Below are positions 35,915 to 43,961 of a stretch of DNA of 64,000 nucleotides, one piece after another. The position numbers were made by a program, and so were the translations under genes. Each line of letters opens with the position of its first letter. The first letter of the stretch is position 1. The stretch comes from UBA2336 sp036787955. Lineage in GTDB: Bacteria > Bacteroidota > Bacteroidia > Cytophagales > Cyclobacteriaceae. The DNA is taken from NCBI GenBank assembly GCA_036787955.1, contig DAIQOI010000002.1:248001-312000 (forward strand). The letters run 5' to 3'. Below the pieces are notes generated by a model. That model did no database searches. It saw only the letters and a list, made by a program, of their open reading frames with translations, and was not told the DNA's origin.

Positions 35915-36937
35915 ATGATTGACATTCAGGAAAAGGTAAACCTGGCGCCATACCACTCTTTTGGCATTGAAGAATATGCCCGCTGGTTTACCCGCATCAG
36001 CCAGGCCGATCAGCTAATTGCATTGTTGCAGCATCCGTTATTCCACAAAGAGCCGCACCTTATATTGGGCGGTGGAAGCAATGTTTTATTTACCCGGCCT
36101 TTCGAAGGATTGATCGCACGCATCGAACTGAAAGGAATAGAAATCATCCGGAATGATGATAACAAGGTTTGGATAAAAGCAGCGGCAGGCGAGAACTGGC
36201 ATGAGCTGGTGATGTTTTGTGTGCAGCACAATTATGGTGGAATCGAAAACCTGTCCCTGATACCCGGTATGGCTGGTGCAGCCCCGATCCAAAACATCGG
36301 AGCCTATGGTGTGGAGCTGGCCGAAGTACTGGAGGAAGTAGAAGGCATTGACCTTACTACAGGAAGCAAGCGGACAATACCCGCACAAGATTGCCGCTTC
36401 GGCTATCGCGACAGCATCTTTAAACAGGAACTGAAGGGAAAATTTCTGATTTCAAGTATTACTTTAAGACTCACCAGGAACAGACACCACTTGCGCACTT
36501 CCTACGGCACCATTGCCGATACGTTGAAGGCCATGAACATTACGCATCCAACCATTCAGGACATTAGCCGGGCGGTGATTGCGATACGCTCATCCAAGCT
36601 TCCCGATCCGAAAAGGCTGGGCAATGCCGGGAGTTTTTTCAAGAACCCGGTTGTTGCTGTTGCGCAGTACAATGCATTAAAAGAAAAACATCCGGATATA
36701 CCCGGTTTTATTGTTGATAATCAACAAGTTAAAATTCCAGCTGCATGGCTTATTGAACAGTGCGGATGGAAAGGCAAGCGTCACGGTGATGCCGGTGTGC
36801 ACGTCCATCAGCCGTTGGTTTTGGTAAACCACGGGCGTGCGCGTGGTGAAGAAATGCTCCAACTTGCGCTGAACATCCGCGACTCCGTGGCAGAGCAATT
36901 CAACATTACACTACAACCGGAAGTGAATATCATCTGA
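35915..36937 (+). CDS. murB: UDP-N-acetylenolpyruvoylglucosamine reductase
   Basis: MurB reduces UDP-GlcNAc-enolpyruvate to UDP-MurNAc with FAD and NADPH in peptidoglycan synthesis. The 340-residue type I enzyme has the FAD-binding segment LGGGSNVLF, IPGMAGAAPIQNIGAYG, GYRDSIFK (substrate Tyr/Arg), GNAGSFFKNP with the catalytic serine, and the C-terminal LQPEVNII with the catalytic Glu. I start at ATG 35915, which gives the family N-terminus (KVNLAPYHSFGI) in place. It is transcribed alone. Confidence 0.95.
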   Translation: MIDIQEKVNLAPYHSFGIEEYARWFTRISQADQLIALLQHPLFHKEPHLILGGGSNVLFTRPFEGLIARIELKGIEIIRNDDNKVWIKAAAGENWHELVMFCVQHNYGGIENLSLIPGMAGAAPIQNIGAYGVELAEVLEEVEGIDLTTGSKRTIPAQDCRFGYRDSIFKQELKGKFLISSITLRLTRNRHHLRTSYGTIADTLKAMNITHPTIQDISRAVIAIRSSKLPDPKRLGNAGSFFKNPVVAVAQYNALKEKHPDIPGFIVDNQQVKIPAAWLIEQCGWKGKRHGDAGVHVHQPLVLVNHGRARGEEMLQLALNIRDSVAEQFNITLQPEVNII

Positions 36938-37026
36938 TGAAATGAGAAGAGGATGAATAAGTAGGTTGAATGCGGACAAGTGTGTTGGAGAATAGTTAAT
37001 ACGAAAGAAATTTTTTTAAAAAATTT

Positions 37027-37055
37027 TTGCAGATTAATTTTTTGTTATAACTTTT
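37027..37055 (+). promoter_or_regulatory. Promoter of the 16-codon Lys/Ala gene
   Basis: TTG at 37027-37029 and TAACTTTT at 37048-37055 (one mismatch to TAnnTTTG) are 18 bases apart. The ATG lies 34 bases beyond the -7 element, giving a short leader. Confidence 0.5.
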
Positions 37056-37088
37056 CACATATTTTTCAACCACTAAACCAATAACGCT

Positions 37089-37139
37089 ATGGCAAAGAAA
37101 GCGAAAAAGGCAAAGAAAGCCGCAAAGAAGAAGAAGTAA
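37089..37139 (+). CDS. 16-residue lysine/alanine-rich microprotein
   Basis: The reading frame encodes MAKKAKKAKKAAKKKK and stops at TAA. It is bounded by a plausible promoter (37027-37055), a 7-bp hairpin right after the stop (37141-37158) and a strong rho-independent terminator (37168-37203). It therefore looks like a deliberate small transcription unit of about 140 bases. Its first codons, with the bases GCTATGGCAAAGAAA, match those of the longer Lys-rich H1-like gene at 45375, so it may be a minimal paralogue that binds DNA or RNA. An alternative is a small RNA with a chance frame. Confidence 0.6.
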   Translation: MAKKAKKAKKAAKKKK

Positions 37140-37140
37140 T

Positions 37141-37158
37141 TTAGGTGTAAACGCCTAA
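37141..37158 (+). other. Small hairpin after the microprotein gene
   Basis: TTAGGTG and CGCCTAA pair (one G-U) around a TAAA loop, between the stop codon and the main terminator. It may protect the transcript's end or be part of a small RNA. Confidence 0.4.
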
Positions 37159-37167
37159 AGACTTTGT

Positions 37168-37203
37168 AAAGGGAAGCAATCATGGATTGCTTCCCTTTTT
37201 GTT
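37168..37203 (+). terminator. Strong rho-independent terminator of the microprotein gene
   Basis: A perfect 14-bp stem, AAAGGGAAGCAATC/GATTGCTTCCCTTT (37168-37181, 37185-37198), has an ATG loop and is followed by a T-rich tail on the plus strand. Confidence 0.85.
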
Positions 37204-37315
37204 TGCTTTCATTCTATATCATTCATTCGTTTGCGTGAATAAATTCACCGGGAGAAAATGTTTTCAAAAAATCTCCGTGCTACTTTTACATAGTCGAACC
37301 TTAAACTGCTTAGCC

Positions 37316-37630
37316 ATGGAAAAAGAAAAACCGGGGAAGTCACGCTCAAGGCGTGCTTCGGGAGTCGCTGCACGGAAATCCGTTAAGGTTGATATTGAAA
37401 AAGTCAGTGAGCAGGTTCTTTCCAAGTTGCAGGCACTGAACCTCGAACACGGACTTCAGGCCGACATCCAGTGGTGCATAGGTAGTTACCGGCACGATAA
37501 AAACCCCATCGGGTTGTATCAGATGCTGGAGCGTGCATTGCCGGTGCTGAAACACCAGCGCGAAAAAAATTCCCGTTCGGTAGCGGTTAAACTGATAGCC
37601 GACATTGAGAAAGTACTGAAAGAGCGATAA
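37316..37630 (+). CDS. Small basic protein of unknown function
   Basis: A 104-residue cytoplasmic protein. Its first 25 residues are strongly basic and disordered-looking (EKPGKSRSRRASGVAARKS). The rest looks helical (KVSEQVLSKLQALNLEHGL, LYQMLERALPVLKHQRE). I start at ATG 37316 after a spacer; the open frame upstream runs into the terminator. No family recognised. The Lys/Arg tail is reminiscent of nucleoid or ribosome-binding proteins. It is alone, converging on the dCMP deaminase gene. Confidence 0.7.
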   Translation: MEKEKPGKSRSRRASGVAARKSVKVDIEKVSEQVLSKLQALNLEHGLQADIQWCIGSYRHDKNPIGLYQMLERALPVLKHQREKNSRSVAVKLIADIEKVLKER

Positions 37631-37638
37631 CGGGGAAA

Positions 37639-38121
37639 CTAAATAAGCGGGCTCACCACCGCCAGCATACCTTTGTATCTTTCGGCTTGCACGCCAAAAC
37701 GTTTCAGGAATTCAACACCTTCATCTTCGTCCAGGCCTTTATGCTCGGCATAGGAATGCAGGTACACCACCCGCTTAATCCCCATGGTGTAAATCATGCG
37801 GGCGCACGCCAGGCAGGGCGACAAGGTTACATACAGGGTAGACCCTTCTACCGATGTATGGTTCTTTACCGCGTATAGTATGGCGTTCTGCTCGGCATGA
37901 ATGGCGAGTGAGCATCCGCCTTTTGAGTCGCGCGGGCAGCCTGTTTGCGGCCATTCTTCATCGCAATTATGTGTGCCTGCAGGCGGCCCGTTGTAGCCAA
38001 TCGAAATGATGCGCGTATCTTTGGTAAGTACTGCACCTACGTGGCGCTTTACGCAATGCGACCGCCGGGCCAGGTTCACGGCCAATTCCATAAAAATATC
38101 ATCAAATGCCGGACGCCCCAT
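37639..38121 (-). CDS. dCMP deaminase family protein (ComEB-like)
   Basis: A 160-residue zinc-dependent deaminase, most likely turning dCMP into dUMP for thymidylate synthesis by ThyA (17.8 kb). Zinc motif: HAEQNAIL (His-Ala-Glu) and SPCLACARMI (PCxxC). Other marks are DIFMELAVNLARRSHCVKRHVGA and GYNGPPAGTHNCDEEWP, a long Cys/Asp-rich loop as in dCMP deaminases. I start at ATG 38121, which begins the family sequence; an open extension to 38220 overlaps the divergent DUF2911 gene. Confidence 0.88.
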   Translation of the reverse strand: MGRPAFDDIFMELAVNLARRSHCVKRHVGAVLTKDTRIISIGYNGPPAGTHNCDEEWPQTGCPRDSKGGCSLAIHAEQNAILYAVKNHTSVEGSTLYVTLSPCLACARMIYTMGIKRVVYLHSYAEHKGLDEDEGVEFLKRFGVQAERYKGMLAVVSPLI

Positions 38122-38167
38122 GTATGTACGTATTAAGCACTTATCTTCGCCCAAGATATAGCACATC

Positions 38168-38713
38168 ATGAGCAACACAAAATGGTTTACGGTTCCTTTG
38201 TATTTAATCTGGTCTGCCATTTCAGTCCTCGCTCAGGAGTCCCTCCGTCCACGGCCAAGTCCTCTGGCACTTGCCACAGTCCGCTATAAAGACACGTATG
38301 TAAAGATCACCTATTCACGTCCGCAAAAGCGAGGCAGGGAAATCTTTGGCAAACTCGTGCCCTACAACGAAGTGTGGCGTACAGGTGCCAACGAGGCCAC
38401 CGAAATCACCACCACACGCGACCTGATCGTCAACGGCACATTGCTGCCCGCCGGCAGCTACTCGCTTTTCACCATACCCCGCCCCGACCAGTGGACCATC
38501 ATCATCAACAAAGACCTGGGGCTGTGGGGATCCTATAACTACAATCCGAAAATGGATGTCATGCGATTTGATGTAAATGTTCAGCCTCTGGATCAGCCGG
38601 TCGAAGCGTTCACCATTCAGTTTGAGCAAAGAAACAATGTTGCCGAATTGCTGCTTATGTGGGACACCGTGAAAGTATCTATTCCTGTACAATTTATCGA
38701 ACCCAAATCATGA
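38168..38713 (+). CDS. DUF2911 family exported protein
   Basis: A 181-residue exported protein. The signal peptide (VPLYLIWSAISVLAQ) is followed by RPRPSPLALATVRYKDTYVKITYSRPQKRGREIFGKLVPYNEVWRTGANEAT in several parts, the DUF2911 signature. The remainder is beta-rich (LLPAGSYSLFTIPR, WTIIINKD). DUF2911 proteins are small periplasmic or surface proteins common in Bacteroidota; their function is unknown. The ATGA overlap with the next gene shows co-translation. Confidence 0.85.
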   Translation: MSNTKWFTVPLYLIWSAISVLAQESLRPRPSPLALATVRYKDTYVKITYSRPQKRGREIFGKLVPYNEVWRTGANEATEITTTRDLIVNGTLLPAGSYSLFTIPRPDQWTIIINKDLGLWGSYNYNPKMDVMRFDVNVQPLDQPVEAFTIQFEQRNNVAELLLMWDTVKVSIPVQFIEPKS

Positions 38714-39228
38714 ATTGCCGGTTACCTCTAGTCTTCATTTTTCTGATTGCTCCGCATGCGCTACTTGCCCAGCACGATTTAACCGAGCTGGATAAGCGGA
38801 ACGGTTTTAAGCAGATTAAGCTGGGCATGCCGGTGGACTCTGTGCCCGGCGCAAAAATGAAAAAGGAATTTACAGAAAAGGGCAATCATCCGGCAGCATT
38901 GTACGAAGTTACTCATCCGGATTATCAGCACATCGGAGAAGTAAGAATTCAGAAAGTTGAACTCAAGACGTATAAGGGCCTTATCTATGAAATTAACGTG
39001 ATAACCGACAAAGACCCCCGGTTGATGAAAGCACTGGAAAGCAGCCTGGGGCCGCCGGTGTATGACGTGCGCCATGAGCGCTACACGTGGACCGGGAAGA
39101 ACCTTTCGCTGGCTTTCCGGTCGGTTGGCAAGAATCAACTTGAACTGCATTACGTCTCCTATCAGATGCTGGTAAGAATGAAAGAAGACAAGAATAAAAA
39201 GGTGAAAGAAATAGCAGATGACTTTTAA
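38710..39228 (+). CDS. Secreted protein of unknown function
   Basis: A 172-residue protein with a signal peptide (LPLVFIFLIAPHALLAQ). The mature part holds a pattern of short strands (GFKQIKLGMPVDSVPGA, FRSVGKNQLELHYVSYQ) and a lysine-rich end (MKEDKNKKVKEIADDF). The GMPVDSVPG stretch resembles the conserved start of small periplasmic calcium-free beta proteins, but I cannot name a family. The start is ATG 38710, overlapping the DUF2911 stop. It ends in a strong bidirectional hairpin next to katG. Confidence 0.7.
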   Translation: MNCRLPLVFIFLIAPHALLAQHDLTELDKRNGFKQIKLGMPVDSVPGAKMKKEFTEKGNHPAALYEVTHPDYQHIGEVRIQKVELKTYKGLIYEINVITDKDPRLMKALESSLGPPVYDVRHERYTWTGKNLSLAFRSVGKNQLELHYVSYQMLVRMKEDKNKKVKEIADDF

Positions 39229-39265
39229 AACGAAAACGGGAGGTTTGACCTCCCGTTTTCGTTTT
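39227..39265. terminator. Bidirectional terminator between the secreted protein gene and katG
   Basis: An 18-bp perfect stem, AAAACGAAAACGGGAGGT/ACCTCCCGTTTTCGTTTT (39227-39244, 39248-39265), has a TTG loop. The A/T-rich ends serve as U-tracts in both directions, and the plus gene ends at 39228 and katG at 39271. Confidence 0.85.
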
Positions 39266-39270
39266 GAGCG

Positions 39271-41514
39271 CTATTGCTCAAGGTCAAACCGGTCCAGGTT
39301 CATCACTTTGTTCCATGCTGCGATGAAATCGTGGACGAATTTTTCACGGCCATCATCGCAGGCATATACTTCGGCTACAGCCCTGAGTTCGGAGTTTGAA
39401 CCGAAGATGAGGTCGGCACGGGTTGCAGTCCATTTCAGTTTGCCTGTTGCACGATCATACCCTTCAAAGAACTCGTTGTCCTCAGACACCGGCTTCCAGG
39501 TAGTCCCGAAATCCAGCAGGTTTACGAAGAAGTCGTTGGTTAATACTCCGGGTCTTTCGGTAAACACTCCGTGGGCCGATCCATCGAAGTTGGCGTTCAG
39601 CGCGCGCATGCCGCCTACCAGCACGGTCATTTCCGGAGCAGTGAGCGTAAGCAGCTGCGCTTTATCGACCAGCAGTTCTTCGGTAGAAGCAAGCACCTGC
39701 GAATCTTTCTTGCGGTAGTTGCGGAAGCCATCGGCAACCGGCTCGAGCACCTCGAACGATTCTACATCGGTCTGTTCCTGCAGCGCATCGACCCTGCCGG
39801 GAATAAACGGAACCTGAACAGCAAGCCCGGCATCGCTGGCTGCTTTCTCAACAGCGGCACATCCGCCCAGCACAATCAGGTCGGCCAGCGAAACTTTTTT
39901 ATTTCCTTTTTGCGCTGCATTAAAGGCTTTCTGAATTTCTTCTAATTTGTTAAGAATGCGTTGTAGTTGAGCCGGATTATTCACCTCCCAGTTTTTCTGC
40001 GGCTCCAGGCGGATGCGCGCACCATTTGCACCACCGCGTTTGTCGGATCCGCGGAAGGTAGAGGCCGATGCCCAGGCGGTACGAACCAGCTCAGAAACAG
40101 AGATTCCGGAGCTCAGGATTTTTTCCTTAAGTTCGCGGATATCCTTTTCATCAATAAGTTCGTAGTCACGAGCGGGCAGCGGGTCCTGCCATATCAGATC
40201 CTCTGCCGGAACCTCCGGCCCCAGGTAACGAACCTTAGGTCCCATGTCGCGATGGGTAAGTTTAAACCATGCGCGGGCAAAAGCATCGGCAAAGGCATCC
40301 GGGTTTTCGTAGAAGTGGCGGGAGATTTTTTCATACACCGGATCGAAGCGCAGGGCGAGATCAGTAGTGAGCATAAACGGCTGGTGACGTTTGCCGGGAT
40401 CGTGCGCATCGGGCACGGTGCCAGCACCTGCATCGCCTTTCGGCTTCCACTGCCATGCACCTGCCGGGCTCTTGGTCAGCTCCCATTCATATTCAAACAA
40501 ATGTTTGAAATAGTCCATGCTCCATTTGGTGGGTGTAGTAGTCCAGGCACCTTCAAGGCCGCTGGTGTTGGTGTGCTCTGAATGACCTTTCCCGTAGCTG
40601 TTTTTCCAGCCCATGCCCATCTCTTCAATGGGTGCGGCTGCCGGCTCGCGGCCCAGGTACTTGGCATCTACTGCGCCATGTGCCTTGCCAAAGGTGTGGC
40701 CACCTGCAATCAGTGCAACGGTCTCCTCATCATTCATGGCCATGCGCCTGAAGGTTTCACGGATGTCGCGTGCGGCAGCCACCGGATCGGGCTTGCCGTT
40801 GGGTCCTTCGGGATTCACATATATAAGACCCATTTGAACAGCAGCGAGGGGGCGTTCCAGTTCGCGATCGCCCGTGTAGCGTTTATCGCCCAGCCATTCG
40901 GTTTCAATGCCCCAATAGATGTCTTCAAGCGGCTCCCACACATCTTCCCTTCCGCCACCAAAACCAAAGGTTTTGAACCCCATGGATTCAAGGGCAACAT
41001 TTCCGGCCAGTATCATCAGGTCGGCCCATGAAATCTTCTTGCCATATTTCTTTTTGATGGGCCACAGCAGGAAGCGGGCCTTGTCGAGGTTGGCGTTGTC
41101 GGGCCAGCTGTTCAGCGGGGCAAAGCGCTGCGCACCGGTTCCGCCCCCACCGCGGCCATCGTGAATGCGGTAGGTACCCGCACTGTGCCAGGCCATGCGG
41201 ATAAAGAGCGGTCCGTAGTGCCCGTAATCAGCAGGCCACCAGTCCTGCGATTTGGTCATAAGTTCGTGCAAGTCCTTTTTTACGGCATGAAGATCCAGTT
41301 TCTTAAACTCCTCGCGGTAGTTGAATTTCTTTCCCATGGGGTTAGAAAGTTCCGAATGCTGACGAAGGATGTTCAGCTTAAGCTGATTAGGCCACCAGTC
41401 GCGGTTGCTGGTGCCTCCGCCCGCTGCTACTTTGCGCAGCACACCATTGGTAAACGGGCATTTTGATTCTCCGTTTACCTGCGTTGTTGTTCCGTTGGTC
41501 ACACTTTTTTCCAT
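39271..41514 (-). CDS. katG: Catalase-peroxidase
   Basis: KatG removes hydrogen peroxide with a bifunctional haem enzyme. The 747-residue protein has two peroxidase-like halves. Catalytic residues are present: Arg106, Trp109 and His110 (RMAWHSAG). The Trp109-Tyr232-Met258 adduct that gives catalase activity is complete (MGLIYVNPEG and RRMAMND). The proximal region GGHTFGKAHGA is intact. No signal peptide, so cytoplasmic. It is divergent from oxyR, its likely activator, with a -7 element (TAATTTCG) at 41560. Confidence 0.98.
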   Translation of the reverse strand: MEKSVTNGTTTQVNGESKCPFTNGVLRKVAAGGGTSNRDWWPNQLKLNILRQHSELSNPMGKKFNYREEFKKLDLHAVKKDLHELMTKSQDWWPADYGHYGPLFIRMAWHSAGTYRIHDGRGGGGTGAQRFAPLNSWPDNANLDKARFLLWPIKKKYGKKISWADLMILAGNVALESMGFKTFGFGGGREDVWEPLEDIYWGIETEWLGDKRYTGDRELERPLAAVQMGLIYVNPEGPNGKPDPVAAARDIRETFRRMAMNDEETVALIAGGHTFGKAHGAVDAKYLGREPAAAPIEEMGMGWKNSYGKGHSEHTNTSGLEGAWTTTPTKWSMDYFKHLFEYEWELTKSPAGAWQWKPKGDAGAGTVPDAHDPGKRHQPFMLTTDLALRFDPVYEKISRHFYENPDAFADAFARAWFKLTHRDMGPKVRYLGPEVPAEDLIWQDPLPARDYELIDEKDIRELKEKILSSGISVSELVRTAWASASTFRGSDKRGGANGARIRLEPQKNWEVNNPAQLQRILNKLEEIQKAFNAAQKGNKKVSLADLIVLGGCAAVEKAASDAGLAVQVPFIPGRVDALQEQTDVESFEVLEPVADGFRNYRKKDSQVLASTEELLVDKAQLLTLTAPEMTVLVGGMRALNANFDGSAHGVFTERPGVLTNDFFVNLLDFGTTWKPVSEDNEFFEGYDRATGKLKWTATRADLIFGSNSELRAVAEVYACDDGREKFVHDFIAAWNKVMNLDRFDLEQ

Positions 41515-41559
41515 ATGCAGTATGTTGTAGTTATAAATGATTTACTGATTCAGGGGACA

Positions 41560-41567
41560 CGAAATTA
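41560..41567 (-). promoter_or_regulatory. Probable katG -7 element
   Basis: The minus strand reads TAATTTCG, one mismatch to TAnnTTTG, 45 bases ahead of the katG ATG at 41514. Confidence 0.4.
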
Positions 41568-41602
41568 ACATTTATTATTTCATAGGAAAAATTGATTTTT
41601 CT

Positions 41603-41610
41603 TATCTTTG
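41603..41610 (+). promoter_or_regulatory. Probable oxyR -7 element
   Basis: TATCTTTG exactly matches TAnnTTTG, 14 bases ahead of the oxyR ATG. The leader would be only about 8 bases. Confidence 0.5.
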
Positions 41611-41627
41611 CATAGATAAAATCTATG
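41611..41627. promoter_or_regulatory. OxyR-like dyad over the oxyR start codon
   Basis: CATAGATAAAATCTATG is a palindrome around AAA; its inner part is ATAG-N7-CTAT, the half-site spacing known from E. coli OxyR boxes (ATAG-N7-CTAT repeats). It covers the start codon, so bound OxyR could limit its own synthesis. A second matching half is not evident. Confidence 0.45.
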
Positions 41628-42560
41628 ACTATCTCTCAGCTTGAATATATCGTAGCGGTAGATGACTTGCGGCATTTCGGCCTGGCTGCTGAACGATGCT
41701 TTGTAACTCAACCCACGCTCAGCATGCAAATTCAAAAACTGGAGAATGAGCTGGGCATTAAGATTTTTGATCGTTCGGTTAAGCCCGTTACCCCTACGGA
41801 GGTAGGCAGCGAAATCATAGCCAGGGCCCGATCCATATTGCGCGAGGCAGGAACCATCAAACAGATTATCAACGACAGAAAAAACGTGCTCTCCGGCGAA
41901 GTGCGCATTGGCATTATTCCAACACTGGCTCCTTACCTGCTTCCGCCATTGTTTAAAAAATTACGTTCAGATTATCCCGCACTTAACCTGAATATCCGCG
42001 AGCTTGTAACACGGGATATTGTACAGGATTTAAAAAACAACAAACTGGATTTTGGTCTGGCCGCCACCCCACTCAACGACCCCATCATTCATGAGCATGT
42101 ATTGTTTTATGAGGAAATGTTCCTGTATGTTTCGCGCAAAAATGCCTTGATCGATAAGAAATATGTTTTGCCTGCCGAGATCAACCCTGACCAACTGTGG
42201 CTGCTGGAAGAAGGGCACTGCTTTCGTACCCAGATCCTTAACTTTTGCGAGTTGCAGAGAAGTGCCGTATTTCACTGCCACTACGAAACCGGGAACATCG
42301 AATCGTTGAAAAGAATGGTTGACCAAAGCGATGGGCTGACCATGTTACCCGAGCTGGCCGTGCTGGAAATTCGCGCTCCCGGGCTGCGGCAGGTAAAGCG
42401 GCTCAGGCAGCCGGCACCGGTCCGTGAAATAAGTCTCATCACCCACCGCGACCAGATTAAAACCCGCCTCATAGAAGCCATTAAAAGGTCGGTTCTTTCT
42501 ATTGTACCCGCACACATGCAAAAGCTTGATAACCGCAAGGTATTGGAGTTAAGTTACTAA
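41625..42560 (+). CDS. oxyR: Hydrogen peroxide-inducible activator OxyR (LysR family)
   Basis: A 311-residue LysR-type regulator. The N-terminal winged helix reads LEYIVAVDDLRHFGLAAERCFVTQPTLSMQIQKLE in parts. The C-terminal sensor carries the redox cysteines: Cys199 in EEGHCFRTQ and Cys208 in NFCELQ, exactly the E. coli OxyR numbering. Oxidation joins the two in a disulfide and switches on target genes. It is divergent from katG with a 110-base shared gap that holds both promoters and an ATAG-N7-CTAT dyad. Confidence 0.96.
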   Translation: MTISQLEYIVAVDDLRHFGLAAERCFVTQPTLSMQIQKLENELGIKIFDRSVKPVTPTEVGSEIIARARSILREAGTIKQIINDRKNVLSGEVRIGIIPTLAPYLLPPLFKKLRSDYPALNLNIRELVTRDIVQDLKNNKLDFGLAATPLNDPIIHEHVLFYEEMFLYVSRKNALIDKKYVLPAEINPDQLWLLEEGHCFRTQILNFCELQRSAVFHCHYETGNIESLKRMVDQSDGLTMLPELAVLEIRAPGLRQVKRLRQPAPVREISLITHRDQIKTRLIEAIKRSVLSIVPAHMQKLDNRKVLELSY

Positions 42561-42665
42561 CAAAATTTACCGCAAAGTCTCCTGCCCGTTAATAATTGTC
42601 ACCATTCCGGGTATCTGCCTTTGAACATTTTCGCATCTTTAAACTATTAACTAATCACCCAATCC

Positions 42666-43163
42666 GTGAAAACAACCAACTTTTCCATCGCGCTGTTCCT
42701 TGCGGGCGGCCTGATGGCCTGCTCGTTCAGTGCAGGTACCAAAACTGATTTAAAAACCGGCCTTCAGTATTCTTATTACGGACTAAGTCTGGAAGAGGTA
42801 TATTTTGTAGGTCCTGAAAATACCCCGCTTACCAGTAATGATGTAGCGTATGGCAGCGTGGTGGCGCTAGTGGCTCAGGGTATCGGTAACTTTCAGGTAG
42901 AAAATAACCGGGTGTTTCCAGGTTTGAGCCTATCCGTTACCGGTGAGGACGGTTCCCTGATTTTGAATGAACCCGATTTACTGACCGAATCTGAAGGATT
43001 TTCGCCTGAAGATGCCTCGATAATGCGGGGATCCCTAACCATTGGAGAGCCCATGGAAGCCGGCAACACCTACAAAATGAAAGTAATAATCTGGGACAAG
43101 AAGAAACCGCAAAACAAAATTGAGTCAGAGGTCCCTATTCATGTAGTTTTACTCCCGGAATAA
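42666..43163 (+). CDS. Exported lipoprotein of unknown function
   Basis: A 165-residue protein starting from GTG 42666. A signal peptide ends at FLAGGLMAC, a lipobox-like site, with SFSAG following. The rest is a beta-rich domain with EVYFVGPENTPL and GNTYKMKVIIWDKKKPQNKIES, resembling one Ig-like or sandwich fold. No family recognised. Its last 15 bases overlap the 3' end of a converging gene. Confidence 0.68.
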   Translation: MKTTNFSIALFLAGGLMACSFSAGTKTDLKTGLQYSYYGLSLEEVYFVGPENTPLTSNDVAYGSVVALVAQGIGNFQVENNRVFPGLSLSVTGEDGSLILNEPDLLTESEGFSPEDASIMRGSLTIGEPMEAGNTYKMKVIIWDKKKPQNKIESEVPIHVVLLPE

Positions 43164-43916
43164 CCATTTTTTAAAACGCTGCCACCAGGTTAGTTGCCGG
43201 GAAGGCACTTCAGACGGCAATGGGTTTTGATTTGCCGTTTCCGTTTTCTGACGGCTTGCTTTCGCATGTGCTCGTTGTTCGAGGCGTGCCTTGCGCTCGG
43301 CTATCTTTTTGAGATAGCGGTTTGTTTTTCTTTGCTTTTCCAGCTCGGCTTCTTTTTTGCGCTGACGCTCAGCCTCACGTCTGGCGCGTTCGCGTGCAAG
43401 TGCTATTGGATTCTTTTTGGATCGGGAATCTTGTTTTCGTGTGCCTGAAGCACGCTCAGGCTGTAGGTGCTGTTCTTTTTGTTGTTCCGGTTTAATAAGA
43501 ATTTCCGGCTTCTTTTTTTCCGGTATTTCTATCTTACCCAGCACCCGAAGCCCGGGCAACTCAACTTTAGGGGCCCGGATCACCTCCACCTCCTGCATCT
43601 GTTCTGCTGGTTGTTCGGAAGACAAAGCCTCATGCGTTTCAGCGTTTGCCGGCAATACAGGCTGGATATCGGGCGTTGTTGCAGACCGGGAAATCTCTTT
43701 CTCAGGCGTTGCTTCGGCTTCTTGTGGCGAGGTGTTCAGGTCGTCCAGAAACTTTTCCCACTGGTCCGGGCGGAAAAAGCGCACTACTTCTTCAACCTGG
43801 GCAGGAGTAAGGCGTGCATTGTATGCACCTTCAGCCTGGATGGCCCCTTCCGGAAGAGCCGCCAGTACATCGGCAGGAAGAACACCGAGTTTGCGGGCTA
43901 GCTGGCTGACACGCAT
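43149..43916 (-). CDS. Free-standing IF2_N-like protein with charged coiled-coil tail
   Basis: A 255-residue protein. The first about 45 residues (MRVSQLARKLGVLPADVLAALPEGA) match the N-terminal domain of translation initiation factor IF-2 (IF2_N), but the GTPase body is absent. A Pro/Glu/Gln-rich linker follows (residues about 60-160). A Lys/Arg/Glu helix comes next (RERARREAERQRKKEAELEKQRK). The C-terminus is tryptophan-rich, WWQRFKKWLFRE, like an amphipathic membrane or RNA-binding end. I start at ATG 43916; an extension to 43955 is open. Function unknown. Confidence 0.7.
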   Translation of the reverse strand: MRVSQLARKLGVLPADVLAALPEGAIQAEGAYNARLTPAQVEEVVRFFRPDQWEKFLDDLNTSPQEAEATPEKEISRSATTPDIQPVLPANAETHEALSSEQPAEQMQEVEVIRAPKVELPGLRVLGKIEIPEKKKPEILIKPEQQKEQHLQPERASGTRKQDSRSKKNPIALARERARREAERQRKKEAELEKQRKTNRYLKKIAERKARLEQRAHAKASRQKTETANQNPLPSEVPSRQLTWWQRFKKWLFRE

Positions 43917-43961
43917 AGTCCTAATAATGGCGCAAATATACACTTCCTGCATCAAAGCCTT

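Noticed and set aside
35747..35956. Minus-strand frame of 69 codons at the murB start
   Set aside because: Overlaps the murB N-terminus and has no recognisable sequence; likely part of the decayed spacer.
39967..40581. Plus-strand frame of 204 codons inside katG
   Set aside because: Antisense shadow of a highly conserved enzyme gene.
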